Source: Holophagales bacterium (GTDB taxonomy: Bacteria; Acidobacteriota; Thermoanaerobaculia; UBA5066). Taken from it: a stretch of 64,000 bases of DNA. A program made the position numbers and the translations under genes. Where the stretch lies: the NCBI GenBank assembly GCA_016716705.1, contig JADJVF010000037.1, forward strand, positions 62,001-126,000, read 5' to 3'. Shown piece after piece: positions 8,447 to 16,816 of this stretch (position 1 is its first letter; each line of letters starts with the position of its first letter). Below the pieces are notes generated by a model. It saw nothing but the letters and a program-made list of their open reading frames with translations. It searched no databases and was not told where the DNA came from.

Positions 8447-9921
8447 GCCGTTGCGTCCTCGCGTTTCTTCAGGCCGTACCGGTCCATCTTCTTGTAGAGG
8501 TTCGACCGCGGGGTCTCGACGGCCTCGGCCGTCCGCGTGACGTTCCCGCCGTTCTCGGCGAGCTTGGCGACGAGGTAGAGCTTTTCGGCCTCGTCCTGGA
8601 AGTCCTGGAGCGTCTTCACGTCCAGGAGGCGGCGCCAGACCTCGTCCGGGGCCGGCGCACCGGCTCCCGCGGCCGCCGGAGCTTCGAAAGCCGCCTCCTC
8701 CGCAGCCGCTTCCGGCTCACCTTCGCGAACCACGCGTCCGCCCCGGACGACGACCGGCCCCTCGGGCCTCGCCTCGCCGGGGACCTCGACGTCGACCGAG
8801 TCGACGACGTCGCCGTCGGCCATGATCATCAGCCGCTCGACGTGGTTCTTCAGCTCCCGGACGTTTCCGGGCCACGGGCGTGCGGCGAGCGCCATGAGCG
8901 CGTCGTCGGTGAAGCGCTTCGGCCGGTAGTTGTTCGTCCGCGCGAAGAGCTCGGCGAAGTGGAGGACGAGGGCCGGGACGTCTTCGGGGTGCTCGGCGAG
9001 GGCGGGGGTCTTCAGCGGGATGACGTTCAGCCGGTAGAAGAGGTCCTCGCGGAACTTCCCCTGCCGGATCATCTCCGTCAGGTCGCGGTTCGTCGCGGCG
9101 ATGACGCGCACCTTGACGCGGACGACCCGCGGGCTGCCGACCGGCTCGACCTCGCCCTCCTGCAGGACCCGGAGGACCTTCGCCTGCGCCGAGAGGGACA
9201 TGTCGCCGATCTCGTCGAGGAAGATCGACCCGCCGTCGGCCTCGACGAACTTCCCCACCTGCTTTCGTTCGGCGCCGGTGAACGACCCCTTCTCGTGCCC
9301 GAAGAGCTCCGACTCGATGAGGGTCTCGGGAATCGCCGCGCAGTTCACCTGGATGAACGGGCCGCCCCTCACCGCCGAGCCCTCGTGGATCGACCGGGCG
9401 ACGAGCTCCTTGCCCGTCCCGCTCGGCCCGACGATCAGGATCGTCGCGGGAGTCGGCGCGGCGCGGGCCACGTCGGAGAGGAGCTTCTTCACCACGGGGG
9501 CGTCGCCGACGAGGCGCGTCAGGCCGAGGCGGCTGCGCAGCTCGAGGTTCTCGCGGGTGAGGCGGGAAGAATCGAGGACACGGCGGAGGGCGTTGAGCAC
9601 GTGCTCTGTTGCGAGAGGCTTCTCGAGGAAGTCGTTCGCGCCGGCCCGGATCGCCTCCATCGCCGTCCTCACGTCGCCGTGGCCCGAGATCATCACGACC
9701 GGAGTCGTGACGCCCCGCTTGCGGATCTGGGCGAGCGTCTCGAGGCCGTCCTGACCCGGCATCTTGATGTCGAGGAGGAGGGCGTCGTGATCGGGAGCCT
9801 CGGCGACGGCGTTCGGCCCCGCGGAGACGGCCGTCACGTCGTAGCCCTCGTCGAGCAGCATTTCCCGGAGCGACTCGCGGATGTCGCCCTCGTCGTCGCA
9901 GATGAGAATCCTCTGGGCCAT
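8443..9921 (-). CDS. NtrC-family sigma-54-dependent response regulator
   Basis: 492-residue three-domain transcriptional activator. Receiver (about 1-120): acidic pair in LICDDEGD, phospho-acceptor in LLLDIKMPG, and KP in FLEKPLA. AAA+ domain (about 140-370): GPSGTGKE Walker A, FLDEIGD Walker B, FREDLFYRLNV. The DNA-binding helix-turn-helix is at the C-terminus (NVTRTAEAVETPRSNLYKKM). The sigma-54-contacting loop reads GSFTGA instead of the usual GAFTGA. An Ala/Glu/Pro-rich linker separates AAA+ and HTH. ATG 9921 begins exactly at the receiver. No cognate kinase is adjacent; the only coupled gene is pyrE. Confidence 0.93.
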   Translation of the reverse strand: MAQRILICDDEGDIRESLREMLLDEGYDVTAVSAGPNAVAEAPDHDALLLDIKMPGQDGLETLAQIRKRGVTTPVVMISGHGDVRTAMEAIRAGANDFLEKPLATEHVLNALRRVLDSSRLTRENLELRSRLGLTRLVGDAPVVKKLLSDVARAAPTPATILIVGPSGTGKELVARSIHEGSAVRGGPFIQVNCAAIPETLIESELFGHEKGSFTGAERKQVGKFVEADGGSIFLDEIGDMSLSAQAKVLRVLQEGEVEPVGSPRVVRVKVRVIAATNRDLTEMIRQGKFREDLFYRLNVIPLKTPALAEHPEDVPALVLHFAELFARTNNYRPKRFTDDALMALAARPWPGNVRELKNHVERLMIMADGDVVDSVDVEVPGEARPEGPVVVRGGRVVREGEPEAAAEEAAFEAPAAAGAGAPAPDEVWRRLLDVKTLQDFQDEAEKLYLVAKLAENGGNVTRTAEAVETPRSNLYKKMDRYGLKKREDATA

Positions 9922-9944
9922 CGGCGCGGAGGATACGACGACCG

Positions 9945-10625
9945 TCAGGGAGTTTTCGTGGCCGGCGCCGCCGCGGGCCTCCCGAGCTTCTCGAGCGGCA
10001 CGTCGAGGAGCGGGTAGTCGCGCCAGTCCTTGAAGTCGAAGTGCCACCACTCCCACGGGTAGACGAAGAACCCCTCGCGCTCCATCGCGCCCCGGAGGAG
10101 TTCCCGGCGGTCGAGCTGCTCCTTCGTCCCGCCCTCCCAGGTCGCGTAGGACCGCGTGCTGAACTCGTCGTAGCCGGACCCCATGTCGGCGGCTTTGCCG
10201 GTGTCGAGGTGGTAGAGCGTCAGGTCGATCGAGCAACCCCGGTTGTGCCTCGAGCCGCGTGCGGGATTCGCGACGAAGAGCTTCTTTTCGTCGGGCGTCG
10301 CGTCCCAGAACGCCTTCGTCACCGCCCAGGGCCGGTAGCCGTCAAAGACCATCAGGCCGTAGCCCTTTTCGGCCAGCTTCCGGTGGACCCTCGCGACCGC
10401 CTCGGCGGCAGGACGCTGCAGGAACGCCCGCGCCTCCCTGTAAACGGGCACGCCCAGGAAGTTGTCGCTCCGCGCGTAGCGGACGTCGAGCCGGATTCCC
10501 GGTTCGAGGACCGTCAGCTCGGCCAGGTCGGGAGCCCGAAACGTCCCGGCCTCCGCGGGAGGCCCTGCCTGCGCGGGGGCGGGAAGCGCGACTGCGAGTA
10601 CCAGCGAAGCAAGAAGACACGTCAT
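9945..10625 (-). CDS. D-alanyl-D-alanine dipeptidase, exported (VanX/DdpX family)
   Basis: 226-residue zinc peptidase of family M15D that cleaves D-Ala-D-Ala. A hydrophobic signal peptide with an AQA-like cleavage site occupies the first 20 residues, so it acts outside the cytoplasm. The zinc motif SRHNRGCSIDLTL (SxHxxGxxxD) and the second motif EWWHFDF with the catalytic Glu and third ligand His are present, as are the substrate-arginine region MVFDGYRPW and the EFSTRSYA stretch. Outside glycopeptide resistance clusters such enzymes recycle peptidoglycan peptides; no vanHA neighbours occur here. It lies 23 bp upstream of the NtrC-type regulator. Confidence 0.9.
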   Translation of the reverse strand: MTCLLASLVLAVALPAPAQAGPPAEAGTFRAPDLAELTVLEPGIRLDVRYARSDNFLGVPVYREARAFLQRPAAEAVARVHRKLAEKGYGLMVFDGYRPWAVTKAFWDATPDEKKLFVANPARGSRHNRGCSIDLTLYHLDTGKAADMGSGYDEFSTRSYATWEGGTKEQLDRRELLRGAMEREGFFVYPWEWWHFDFKDWRDYPLLDVPLEKLGRPAAAPATKTP

Positions 10626-10670
10626 CCTGCCTCGGATCCTAGTCCCGAAATGGGGTCAAGCCCCGGAATG

Positions 10671-10693
10671 GGGTCAGGTCTTGATTTTCTATT
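10671..10693 (+). repeat. Short dispersed repeat, copy 1
   Basis: This 23-nt stretch (GGGTCAGGTCTTGATT plus TTCTATT) recurs exactly at 12027-12049, and its 13-nt core recurs at 12699-12711. It sits in the gap between two minus-strand genes. Immediately upstream the unit GAATGGGGTCA is nearly duplicated (10648-10675). AT-rich relative to its surroundings. Confidence 0.75.
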
Positions 10694-10702
10694 ATACGGG
10701 AA

Positions 10703-11970
10703 TCAGGCCCGCGGGAGCCTCTTCAGGACGAGAACGGTGAAGTCGTCGGCGTATTCGGCGGAGCCGCAGAACTCGGCCGTGGCCCGCACGACCTCCTCGA
10801 TCAGACTCCCGCTCGGCAGGTGACGCGAGGCGCACACGACTCCGGCGAGGCGGTCGACACCGAATTCCTCGCCACCCGCCCCCTCCGCCTCGACGACTCC
10901 GTCGGTGTAGAGGACGAGGAGGTCGCTCGGCTCCACCGTGACCTCCCCGGCGACGTACCGGGCACCCGCGAGGAGGCCGAGGGGCGGCCCGCCGGTCGTC
11001 AGCTTGGAATACCGGCCGTCCGCGCGGACGAGGAGCGGTGGAGTGTGCCCGCAGTTGGCATAGTCGAGGTGCCCCCGGGCCGCGTCGAGGACGCCGTAGA
11101 CCGCGGTGACGTATTCCGTCGGTGCCATTCTCTCGCGGAGGAGGAGGTTGGCGGCGGCCGCCGTCCGAACGGGTTCGGGCTCCCCCTCCACCTGGCTCCG
11201 CAGGATGGCGCGGAAGGTGGTCAGGGTCATCGCGGCCAGGCTTCCCTTTCCCGACACGTCCGCGACGACGAGCCCCAGCCTTCCGTCTGCGAGGGGGATG
11301 TGGTCGTAGTAGTCCCCTCCGATCTCGTAGCGCGGACAGGAGAAGCCCGCGGCATCCCAGCCGGGGATGCCGGGCCAGGCTCTGGCGCCCGTCTGCCCCC
11401 GGCTTCGAGCGCGAGGCGGAGCTGCTCCTCGAGACGCTCCTTCTGGACGAAGAGGCGGTAGAGGATCGCCTTCTCGACCGCGATCGCGGCCGCGTCCGCG
11501 AAGAGGCGCAGCGTCTCCACGTCTTCCTCGCCGTAGGCGCCGGGTTCGTCGCTCTCGAGGTTCATCGCGCCGACGAGACGCCCTCCCGCATACACCGGGA
11601 CGGCCAGCTCCGACCGCGTCCCGGGACGCCCCATCACGTATCGCGGATCGAGGCGGACGTCGGGCGCCACGGCGGCCTCGCCGGTCTGGAGCGCATGTCC
11701 GACCAGCCCCTGGCCCAGGGCGAGGAGCCGGTCGATGTCGGGAAGCGGTCCGTCGAATCCTCGTCGAACCGTCGCTGCGATCTTCCTCCACGAGACTCCG
11801 TACCCCGGGAAGACTTCCTCCCGGTTCAGGACGAAGATCCCGGCGGCGTCGTATCCGACCGCAGCCCGGAGCGTGTCGAGGAGCCGGCCCAGCACTTCGT
11901 CGAGATTGAGCGTTCCGTCCAGCTCGTGCGCGATCCTCACCAGGAGCCGATTCCGCGCTTCCCCCGTCAT
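10703..11970 (-). CDS. GAF domain plus SpoIIE/PP2C-type serine phosphatase (frameshifted)
   Basis: Regulatory phosphatase that would dephosphorylate a serine/threonine phosphoprotein, such as an anti-sigma-factor antagonist. The N-terminal half from ATG 11970 is a GAF sensor (about residues 15-180, with GYDAAGIFVLNRE and SELAVPVYAGGRLVGAMN). The C-terminal half, in another frame, is the PP2C core: YEIGGDYYDHIPL, VVADVSGKG, DYANCGHTPPLLV, LLVLYTDGVVEA, YADDFTVLVLK. All metal-binding aspartates are present. The two parts join at about 11392-11400, in a G/C run, by a one-base shift. Both halves are otherwise intact, so a sequencing indel is more likely than a pseudogene. No partner kinase or STAS protein is adjacent. 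Confidence 0.85.
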
Positions 11971-12026
11971 CCCCCGCCCGGGTCGGATGCCCCCGTCGCC
12001 GCCGACTCCATCTCGGGAGATTATCA

Positions 12027-12049
12027 GGGTCAGGTCTTGATTTTCTATT
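12027..12049 (+). repeat. Short dispersed repeat, copy 2
   Basis: Exact 23-nt match to 10671-10693 in the same orientation, lying 57 bp before the start of the secreted hypothetical gene. Sequence on both sides differs from copy 1, so this is a short dispersed element, not a duplicated gene end. Confidence 0.75.
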
Positions 12050-12105
12050 CTAGGGCGGTCCCCGGGGCTCGGCTCCGGCATAATCCCCGGCTCACGAGGC
12101 CCGGC

Positions 12106-12690
12106 ATGTTCGCTTTCGCCCTCACTTTCGCGCTCCTGCTTCCGCAGGCGGCGACGCCAGCAACGACGGCCCTTCCGACTCCCGCACCGACGGCGCGCGC
12201 TGCGCCGGCCCTCGGCCGCTCGAGCGAGGCGGCCCGGCCGAAGACACTCTCCGAGCACGCCGCTCTGATGAAGGCGAAGGGGACACCGGCGCGACAGGTC
12301 TCGTTCGACGACGTCCAGACCGTCGACCCGACGGAAGCTGCGGAGGCCTCCGCGTCCCACTCGGGCGCCCACACGCGCTCAGCATCCACCGCGTCCAAGG
12401 GGGAAGAATCCGCGGGCAGCGACCCCGAAGCGGCCCGAGCCCAGCGTCGCATGGACAAGGCCGTCGCGAAGGGCCTCGCCGTCCCCGAGCGGACCCGCAG
12501 CTCCAGCCGGGACCGCGCGCGCCGCGAGTGGGACGAGGCCGCCGACGCCTGCCGGAAGACGCCCGGCTGCACGCCGCAGTACCGCGACGACGCGAGCTAC
12601 GGCGGCAACAAACCCCTCAAGACGGACCAGGAGCTCATCGAAGACGTCCGAAAGCGCGGCTTCTCCGAGCCGCATCCCCTCCCGAAATAG
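12106..12690 (+). CDS. Secreted hypothetical protein
   Basis: 194 residues, no family recognised. An N-terminal hydrophobic segment (FAFALTFALLLPQAA) looks like a signal peptide and is followed by an Ala/Thr/Pro-rich low-complexity region. The mature part is hydrophilic and rich in Arg, Glu and Ser, with a short conserved-looking C-terminal block containing CRKTPGCTPQYRDD (two cysteines 6 apart) and ending RKRGFSEPHPLPK. Start ATG 12106. Flanked by two copies of the short repeat. Codon use resembles neighbouring genes. Confidence 0.6.
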   Translation: MFAFALTFALLLPQAATPATTALPTPAPTARAAPALGRSSEAARPKTLSEHAALMKAKGTPARQVSFDDVQTVDPTEAAEASASHSGAHTRSASTASKGEESAGSDPEAARAQRRMDKAVAKGLAVPERTRSSSRDRARREWDEAADACRKTPGCTPQYRDDASYGGNKPLKTDQELIEDVRKRGFSEPHPLPK

Positions 12691-12698
12691 CCACGGGA

Positions 12699-12711
12699 TC
12701 AGGTCTTGATT
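12699..12711 (+). repeat. Short dispersed repeat, core copy 3
   Basis: TCAGGTCTTGATT matches the core of the repeats at 10671-10693 and 12027-12049, same orientation. It lies between the secreted hypothetical gene and tRNA-Sec. Confidence 0.6.
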
Positions 12712-12725
12712 CGAAGGAGAAAAAT

Positions 12726-12824
12726 TGGCGGAAGCGTGTGGGAGTCGAACCCACCCGCCGCTCCTCTCGGAGCGTGCACGCTGGTTTTGAAGACCAGGAG
12801 GGCCACCGGACCCCGTGCGCTTCC
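12726..12824 (-). tRNA. selC: Selenocysteine tRNA (anticodon TCA)
   Basis: 99-nt tRNA on the minus strand with encoded CCA and discriminator G. The 5' end GGAAGCGC pairs with ACGCTTCC at the 3' end over seven bases; the eighth pair is C-A. The anticodon stem CTGGT/ACCAG encloses loop CTTCAAA, giving UCA, which reads UGA. The long variable arm contains CGCTCC-GAGA-GGAGCG, and the T-arm is GTGGG-TTCGACT-CCCAC. The length, anticodon, long variable arm and GGAAG acceptor start are all diagnostic of tRNA-Sec. The host should therefore encode SelA, SelB, SelD and selenoproteins elsewhere; none is obvious in this window. Confidence 0.95.
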
Positions 12825-12860
12825 GCGCCGGATTCTACGCGGAGGAGGGGCAGCCAGGCC

Positions 12861-13079
12861 GTGACGCGAGTCCTTTTCGTCGAAGGGAAGGACGAGGCCG
12901 CCCTCCGGTCCTTCGCCCTGGGAATCGCTCTCCCCTGGCGCCTGCTCGCCCGCCCCGAGCAGGGACTCTTCCTCCTCGAGGTGACCCATCCCAGCCAGGA
13001 GACAGAGCGTGCCGCGGCTGCGCTCACGAGCGTCCGCGCCTGGACGTTCGAAGTCGTCGGCGAGCACCCCGGCGGCTAG
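12861..13079 (+). CDS. Small hypothetical protein
   Basis: 72-residue frame starting at GTG 12861, with GGAGGAGGGG about 10 nt upstream. It reads (V)TRVLFVEGKDEAALRSF and ends in WTFEVVGEHPGG, a compact alpha/beta-looking composition without a membrane segment. No family recognised. It is 10 bp before ubiX, so the two may be co-transcribed. The start overlaps nothing and the strong ribosome binding site is the main support. Confidence 0.5.
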   Translation: MTRVLFVEGKDEAALRSFALGIALPWRLLARPEQGLFLLEVTHPSQETERAAAALTSVRAWTFEVVGEHPGG

Positions 13080-13089
13080 ACTGCGCCCC

Positions 13090-13668
13090 ATGGCCGACAC
13101 CGTTTCGCGCCGCGTCGTCGTCGGAATCTCGGGCGCCTCCGGGATCCCCTACGCCAGGGACCTCCTCGAGACCCTCCGCCGCCTCGCGGCCGTCGAGGTC
13201 CACCTGGTCGCGACGGACGGGGCGAGGCGCGTCGCCGCCGACGAGCTCGCGGTGCCCTTCGAGGAGCTCGCATCCCTCGCCGACGTCGTCCATTCGAACA
13301 AGGACGTCGGGGCCGCCATCGCCTCCGGCTCCTTCCGGACGGCCGGGATGGTCGTCGTCCCGTGCAGCGCGACGACGCTCTCGAAGGTCGCGTACGGCAT
13401 CTGCGACAACCTCCTGACCCGCGCGGCCTACGTTCACCTGAAAGAGCGGCGCACCCTCATCCTCGTACCGCGCGAGGCGCCCCTCCCCCTCCCGAGCCTC
13501 GAGGCGATGGTGAAGGCTGCACAGGCCGGGGCGACGGTCCTCCCCGCGAGCCCCGGCTTCTACACGCAGCCGAAGTCGATCGAAGACCTCCTCGGCTTCG
13601 TCACGCAGCGAATCCTCGATCTTCTCGGAATAGAAGCCGCCCGCTCCCCCCGCTGGAAAGAGAGCTGA
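13090..13668 (+). CDS. ubiX: UbiX-type flavin prenyltransferase
   Basis: 192-residue enzyme that attaches a dimethylallyl group to FMN to make the prenyl-FMN cofactor of UbiD decarboxylases. The flavin-binding start VVVGISGASGIPYA is characteristic. VVPCSATTLSKVAYGICDNLLTRAA and the LILVPREAPL segment (phosphate and prenyl binding) are present. The C-terminal PGFYTQPKSIEDLLGFVTQRILDLLGI is typical. No ubiD gene lies nearby, so it could serve quinone synthesis or an aromatic decarboxylase elsewhere. Start ATG 13090. Confidence 0.95.
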   Translation: MADTVSRRVVVGISGASGIPYARDLLETLRRLAAVEVHLVATDGARRVAADELAVPFEELASLADVVHSNKDVGAAIASGSFRTAGMVVVPCSATTLSKVAYGICDNLLTRAAYVHLKERRTLILVPREAPLPLPSLEAMVKAAQAGATVLPASPGFYTQPKSIEDLLGFVTQRILDLLGIEAARSPRWKES

Positions 13669-13705
13669 CCTCCGTTCCGGCCTTCGCCCCCGTACACTGG
13701 GCGAG

Positions 13706-16700
13706 ATGGCGGCGACTCCCGGCCACACCCTGTACGTCGGCGACTTCGCCTCCCTCGAGGCGCGATTCCTCGACGAGGTCCGCATTCTCAAGGCGCCCGA
13801 TCCGCTGCGTGCCGTCGACGTACTCGTCGGCTCGAACCTCCTCGGCGTTTACCTGAGGCGGCGCGCGGCAGAGGCGTTCGGCGGCATCGCCAACCTCCGC
13901 TTCCTCACGTTCCTGGACCTCGCGCGCGAGCGGCTCGAGGGTCCCGACCCGCGACCGCCGCTGCCTCCCCTCGGCGAGGCGCTCCTCGCCCGCCGGGCGA
14001 TCCTCGACACGCCCGAGGGAGACGTCTTCGACGTCCTGCGCGAGCGCCCCTCGACCGCAGCTCTCGTCGTGCGGACTGCCGCCGACCTGCGCGGCGCAGG
14101 CATCGCCGCCTCCCGGCTCGTCGAGCTCCTTCCCGCCGCCTCGAGAACGCCCGACCGCGCCGAATTCCTCGGGAAGGTCGCCGCGGTCCTCACCCGTTTC
14201 GAGGAGCTTCGTTCCGCCTTCTCCGACCCCGACTCCGTCCTCGAACGCGCCGCGGCCGCGACGGTTTCCTCCCGCCCCGACCCGCTCCTCGTCTACGGCC
14301 TCTACGACCTGGGCGGAGTCCGCGAGGCTCTCCTCTCGGCCGTCGCCGCGGGGAGGCCGGTCGTCGCCTTCGTCCCCGTCGACGGCGAGGCCGAGGAGAC
14401 GGGCGACGGAATCCCTCCGGTGCGGGCGGTCCTCTTCTCCAGGATTCTCGGCGCCAGTCCGCGAGCACTGCCGCGGACGGCCGTCGAGAGCGGCGTTTCC
14501 GTCGTCGTCGCGCCCTCGGAGCACTCCGAGGCGCGCGAGGTCGTCCGCGAGATCCTCCGGGCCGTGGACGAGGGCGTCCCGCTCCACCGGATCGCCGTCC
14601 TCGTGCGCGACCCGGCCAGGCAGGAGCCAGCGCTCGTCGCCGAGCTGTCGCTGAGGAGGATCCCGTTCTTCCGGCCGGCCGGCGCAGGTTTCTCGAGGAC
14701 TCCGATCGCCCGCGCTGCGACCGGGCTCGTCGAGCTCCCGTCCTCCGGCTTCGCGCCGGACGCGCTCCTCTCGCTCGTCGACGTTCTCGAGGGTCTCGCC
14801 CTCGTCACTCCCGGCACGCGCGCCCGCGTCGCGCGGGCCCTCGTCGAGCTCCGCGCCAGAGAGAGCTGGGAGGACCTGAAGCGGCGCCTCGACGACCGCC
14901 TCGGCCGAGCCGCACCCGCAGAGCCTGCGGAGGCCGAAGGGCGCCTCTCGAGAAGGGACACGAAGGTCCGGCTCGACCTGGAGGCGCTCCGTTCCGTCGT
15001 AGACCTCCTCTCCCCCGTCCTCCCCGACACCGCGCCGGCTTCCTGGGGCGCGTGGGCCGGCAGGATCGCCGCGGGCGGCAGCGCCCTCCTCGGCCACCTC
15101 GCCTCGGCGGGCGAGATCGCGATGGCAGCCGCGCGCCTCGAGGAGCTCGAAGCCGTCGATCCAGCCGCGACGGTCGCCGCCTCCGAGCTCCTCCCCCTCC
15201 TCTCCGCGGCCCTCGAGGAAACGCCCGTGCGGCAGGGGCGATTCGAGCGAGACGGTGTGTCCCTTCTGGCCCATGTCTCCGCGCGTGGCCTCCTCTTCGA
15301 CGTCGTCCTCGTCCCCGGCCTCGTCGAGCAGTCTTTCCCTCGCGCGGGACGTCCCGACCCGCTCCTCTTCGACGACGAGCGGAAAGCCGTCTCCGCGAGG
15401 GCGAAGGTCTTCCTCGCGCCGCGGACCGGGCGGCGCCACGCGCGAGAGGAGCGCTTCCTGTTCCAGCTCGCCCTCGGCGCCGCCCGGCGCCGCCTCGTCC
15501 TCCTCGCCGCTCGCCGCGAAGCCGCGACCGACCGGCCGCGTCTCCTTTCGCCGTTCCTCCTCGACCTCCTCGAGAAGCGCGCCGGAAGCGCCGTCTCCGA
15601 GGCGTCCCTCGCCGACCCCGTGATGGCGGCGGCTCTCGACGTGAGGTGGATTCGGCTCGGCCGACGATCCGTGGCCGCCCCCTTCGTCGACGGAGACGAG
15701 GCCCTTCGGAGCGCCCTCGCCCGCGCGCCGCAGCTCGCCGCGGCCCTCCCTCGGGACCTCGAGCCGCTCGAGCGCTCTCTCCGCCGCGGACGGGCCCGCG
15801 CCGAAGCGCGGTACACGGAGTACGAAGGGCGGCTCGGGCGCGCCCCGCGAGCGCTTCTGTTCGAGGGGCGCGTCGTCTCGCCGAGCCGGCTCGAGCGGCT
15901 CTCCGCCTGCGCCTACAGGGCCTTCCTCGTCGAGGCCCTCGGCCTCTCCGCACCGGAAGAACCACCCGGCGCGCTCGTTCTCGACGGCCGTACCGTCGGC
16001 GAGCTGGCGCACGCGGCGCTCGACTCCATCGCGAAGGAAACGATCCGGACGGGCCGGGCGTTCGCCGACGTCCTCCGGACCCGCGGCGACGCCGAGGCCG
16101 AGAGGGAGCTCCGCTCATTCCTCGCCTCCTGGGAGATCGACCTCCCTCCCGTCCTCGCCGAGACCGCCGCCGCCCGTCTCTCGGCCCTCCTCCGCGCCGT
16201 CGCCGGTCTCGAGGCCGAGCGCGGGCAACCCCTCCCCCTGGCCGGATCGGAGGTCCGCTTCGGGTCCCCATCCGGGCTGGAAGTCACGGCCGGCGACGGG
16301 TGCGCGCGCGCCTCGCTCGCGGGGCGCATCGACCGCCTCGACCGCAACGGCGAGCTCGCCCGCGTCGTCGACTACAAGTTCGCAAGCCCGAAGCCGTTCG
16401 GAAAGACGAACAAGAAGGGCTGGCGGATCGTCGGCGGCGAGAAGGTGCAGCTTGCCGTCTACGCCCTTGCAGCGCGCGCCCTCGGCGCCACGGAGGTCTC
16501 GTCGGAGTACCTGTTCGTTTCTCCCGGGAGAAAGGGGGGTCCGCCCGAAGCAGTCTCCGTGACGTTCGACCCGGCCGCGACCGGGGAGGCCGTCGCCTCG
16601 TTCCACCGCGTCGTCGGCCTTCTCGACGCCGCGGTCCGGGAGGGAGATCTCCTGCCGCGCACGGCTTCTCTCTCCGCGGGAGCGACCCTCTGCTCGTACT

Positions 16701-16816
16701 GCGACGTCGCGGCCGTCTGCGGACCGGGACACCGGCGCGTCTACGACGCCAAGCGCGAGGCCGAGTCCGTCGCGCGGCCCGACGCGCCTCTCTGCGCCCT
16801 GGCGGAGATCCCGTGA
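13706..16816 (+). CDS. AddB-like PD-(D/E)XK nuclease subunit with Fe-S cluster
   Basis: 1036-residue protein of the AddB / RecB-like nuclease class. The N-terminal two thirds form a degenerate UvrD-helicase-like scaffold. The C-terminal nuclease domain contains GRIDRLDRNGELARVVDYKF (catalytic Asp and DYK). Four cysteines, at about residues 735, 996, 999 and 1005 (LSACAYRAF and CSYCDVAAVCG), are spaced like the Fe-S cluster that staples AddB-type nucleases. With the next gene it should form a helicase-nuclease that resects double-strand breaks for RecA-dependent repair and degrades foreign DNA. The two genes overlap by 4 nt (GTGA). Confidence 0.85.
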   Translation: MAATPGHTLYVGDFASLEARFLDEVRILKAPDPLRAVDVLVGSNLLGVYLRRRAAEAFGGIANLRFLTFLDLARERLEGPDPRPPLPPLGEALLARRAILDTPEGDVFDVLRERPSTAALVVRTAADLRGAGIAASRLVELLPAASRTPDRAEFLGKVAAVLTRFEELRSAFSDPDSVLERAAAATVSSRPDPLLVYGLYDLGGVREALLSAVAAGRPVVAFVPVDGEAEETGDGIPPVRAVLFSRILGASPRALPRTAVESGVSVVVAPSEHSEAREVVREILRAVDEGVPLHRIAVLVRDPARQEPALVAELSLRRIPFFRPAGAGFSRTPIARAATGLVELPSSGFAPDALLSLVDVLEGLALVTPGTRARVARALVELRARESWEDLKRRLDDRLGRAAPAEPAEAEGRLSRRDTKVRLDLEALRSVVDLLSPVLPDTAPASWGAWAGRIAAGGSALLGHLASAGEIAMAAARLEELEAVDPAATVAASELLPLLSAALEETPVRQGRFERDGVSLLAHVSARGLLFDVVLVPGLVEQSFPRAGRPDPLLFDDERKAVSARAKVFLAPRTGRRHAREERFLFQLALGAARRRLVLLAARREAATDRPRLLSPFLLDLLEKRAGSAVSEASLADPVMAAALDVRWIRLGRRSVAAPFVDGDEALRSALARAPQLAAALPRDLEPLERSLRRGRARAEARYTEYEGRLGRAPRALLFEGRVVSPSRLERLSACAYRAFLVEALGLSAPEEPPGALVLDGRTVGELAHAALDSIAKETIRTGRAFADVLRTRGDAEAERELRSFLASWEIDLPPVLAETAAARLSALLRAVAGLEAERGQPLPLAGSEVRFGSPSGLEVTAGDGCARASLAGRIDRLDRNGELARVVDYKFASPKPFGKTNKKGWRIVGGEKVQLAVYALAARALGATEVSSEYLFVSPGRKGGPPEAVSVTFDPAATGEAVASFHRVVGLLDAAVREGDLLPRTASLSAGATLCSYCDVAAVCGPGHRRVYDAKREAESVARPDAPLCALAEIP

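Noticed and set aside
12528..12860. Upstream extension of the small gene before ubiX
   Set aside because: The longer frame crosses tRNA-Sec and the end of the secreted hypothetical gene; the GTG at 12861 with its own ribosome binding site is more sensible.
13601..16012. Long minus-strand frames opposite the AddB-like gene
   Set aside because: Arg/Gly/Glu-rich translations without domains; the plus-strand gene has Fe-S cysteines and nuclease motifs.
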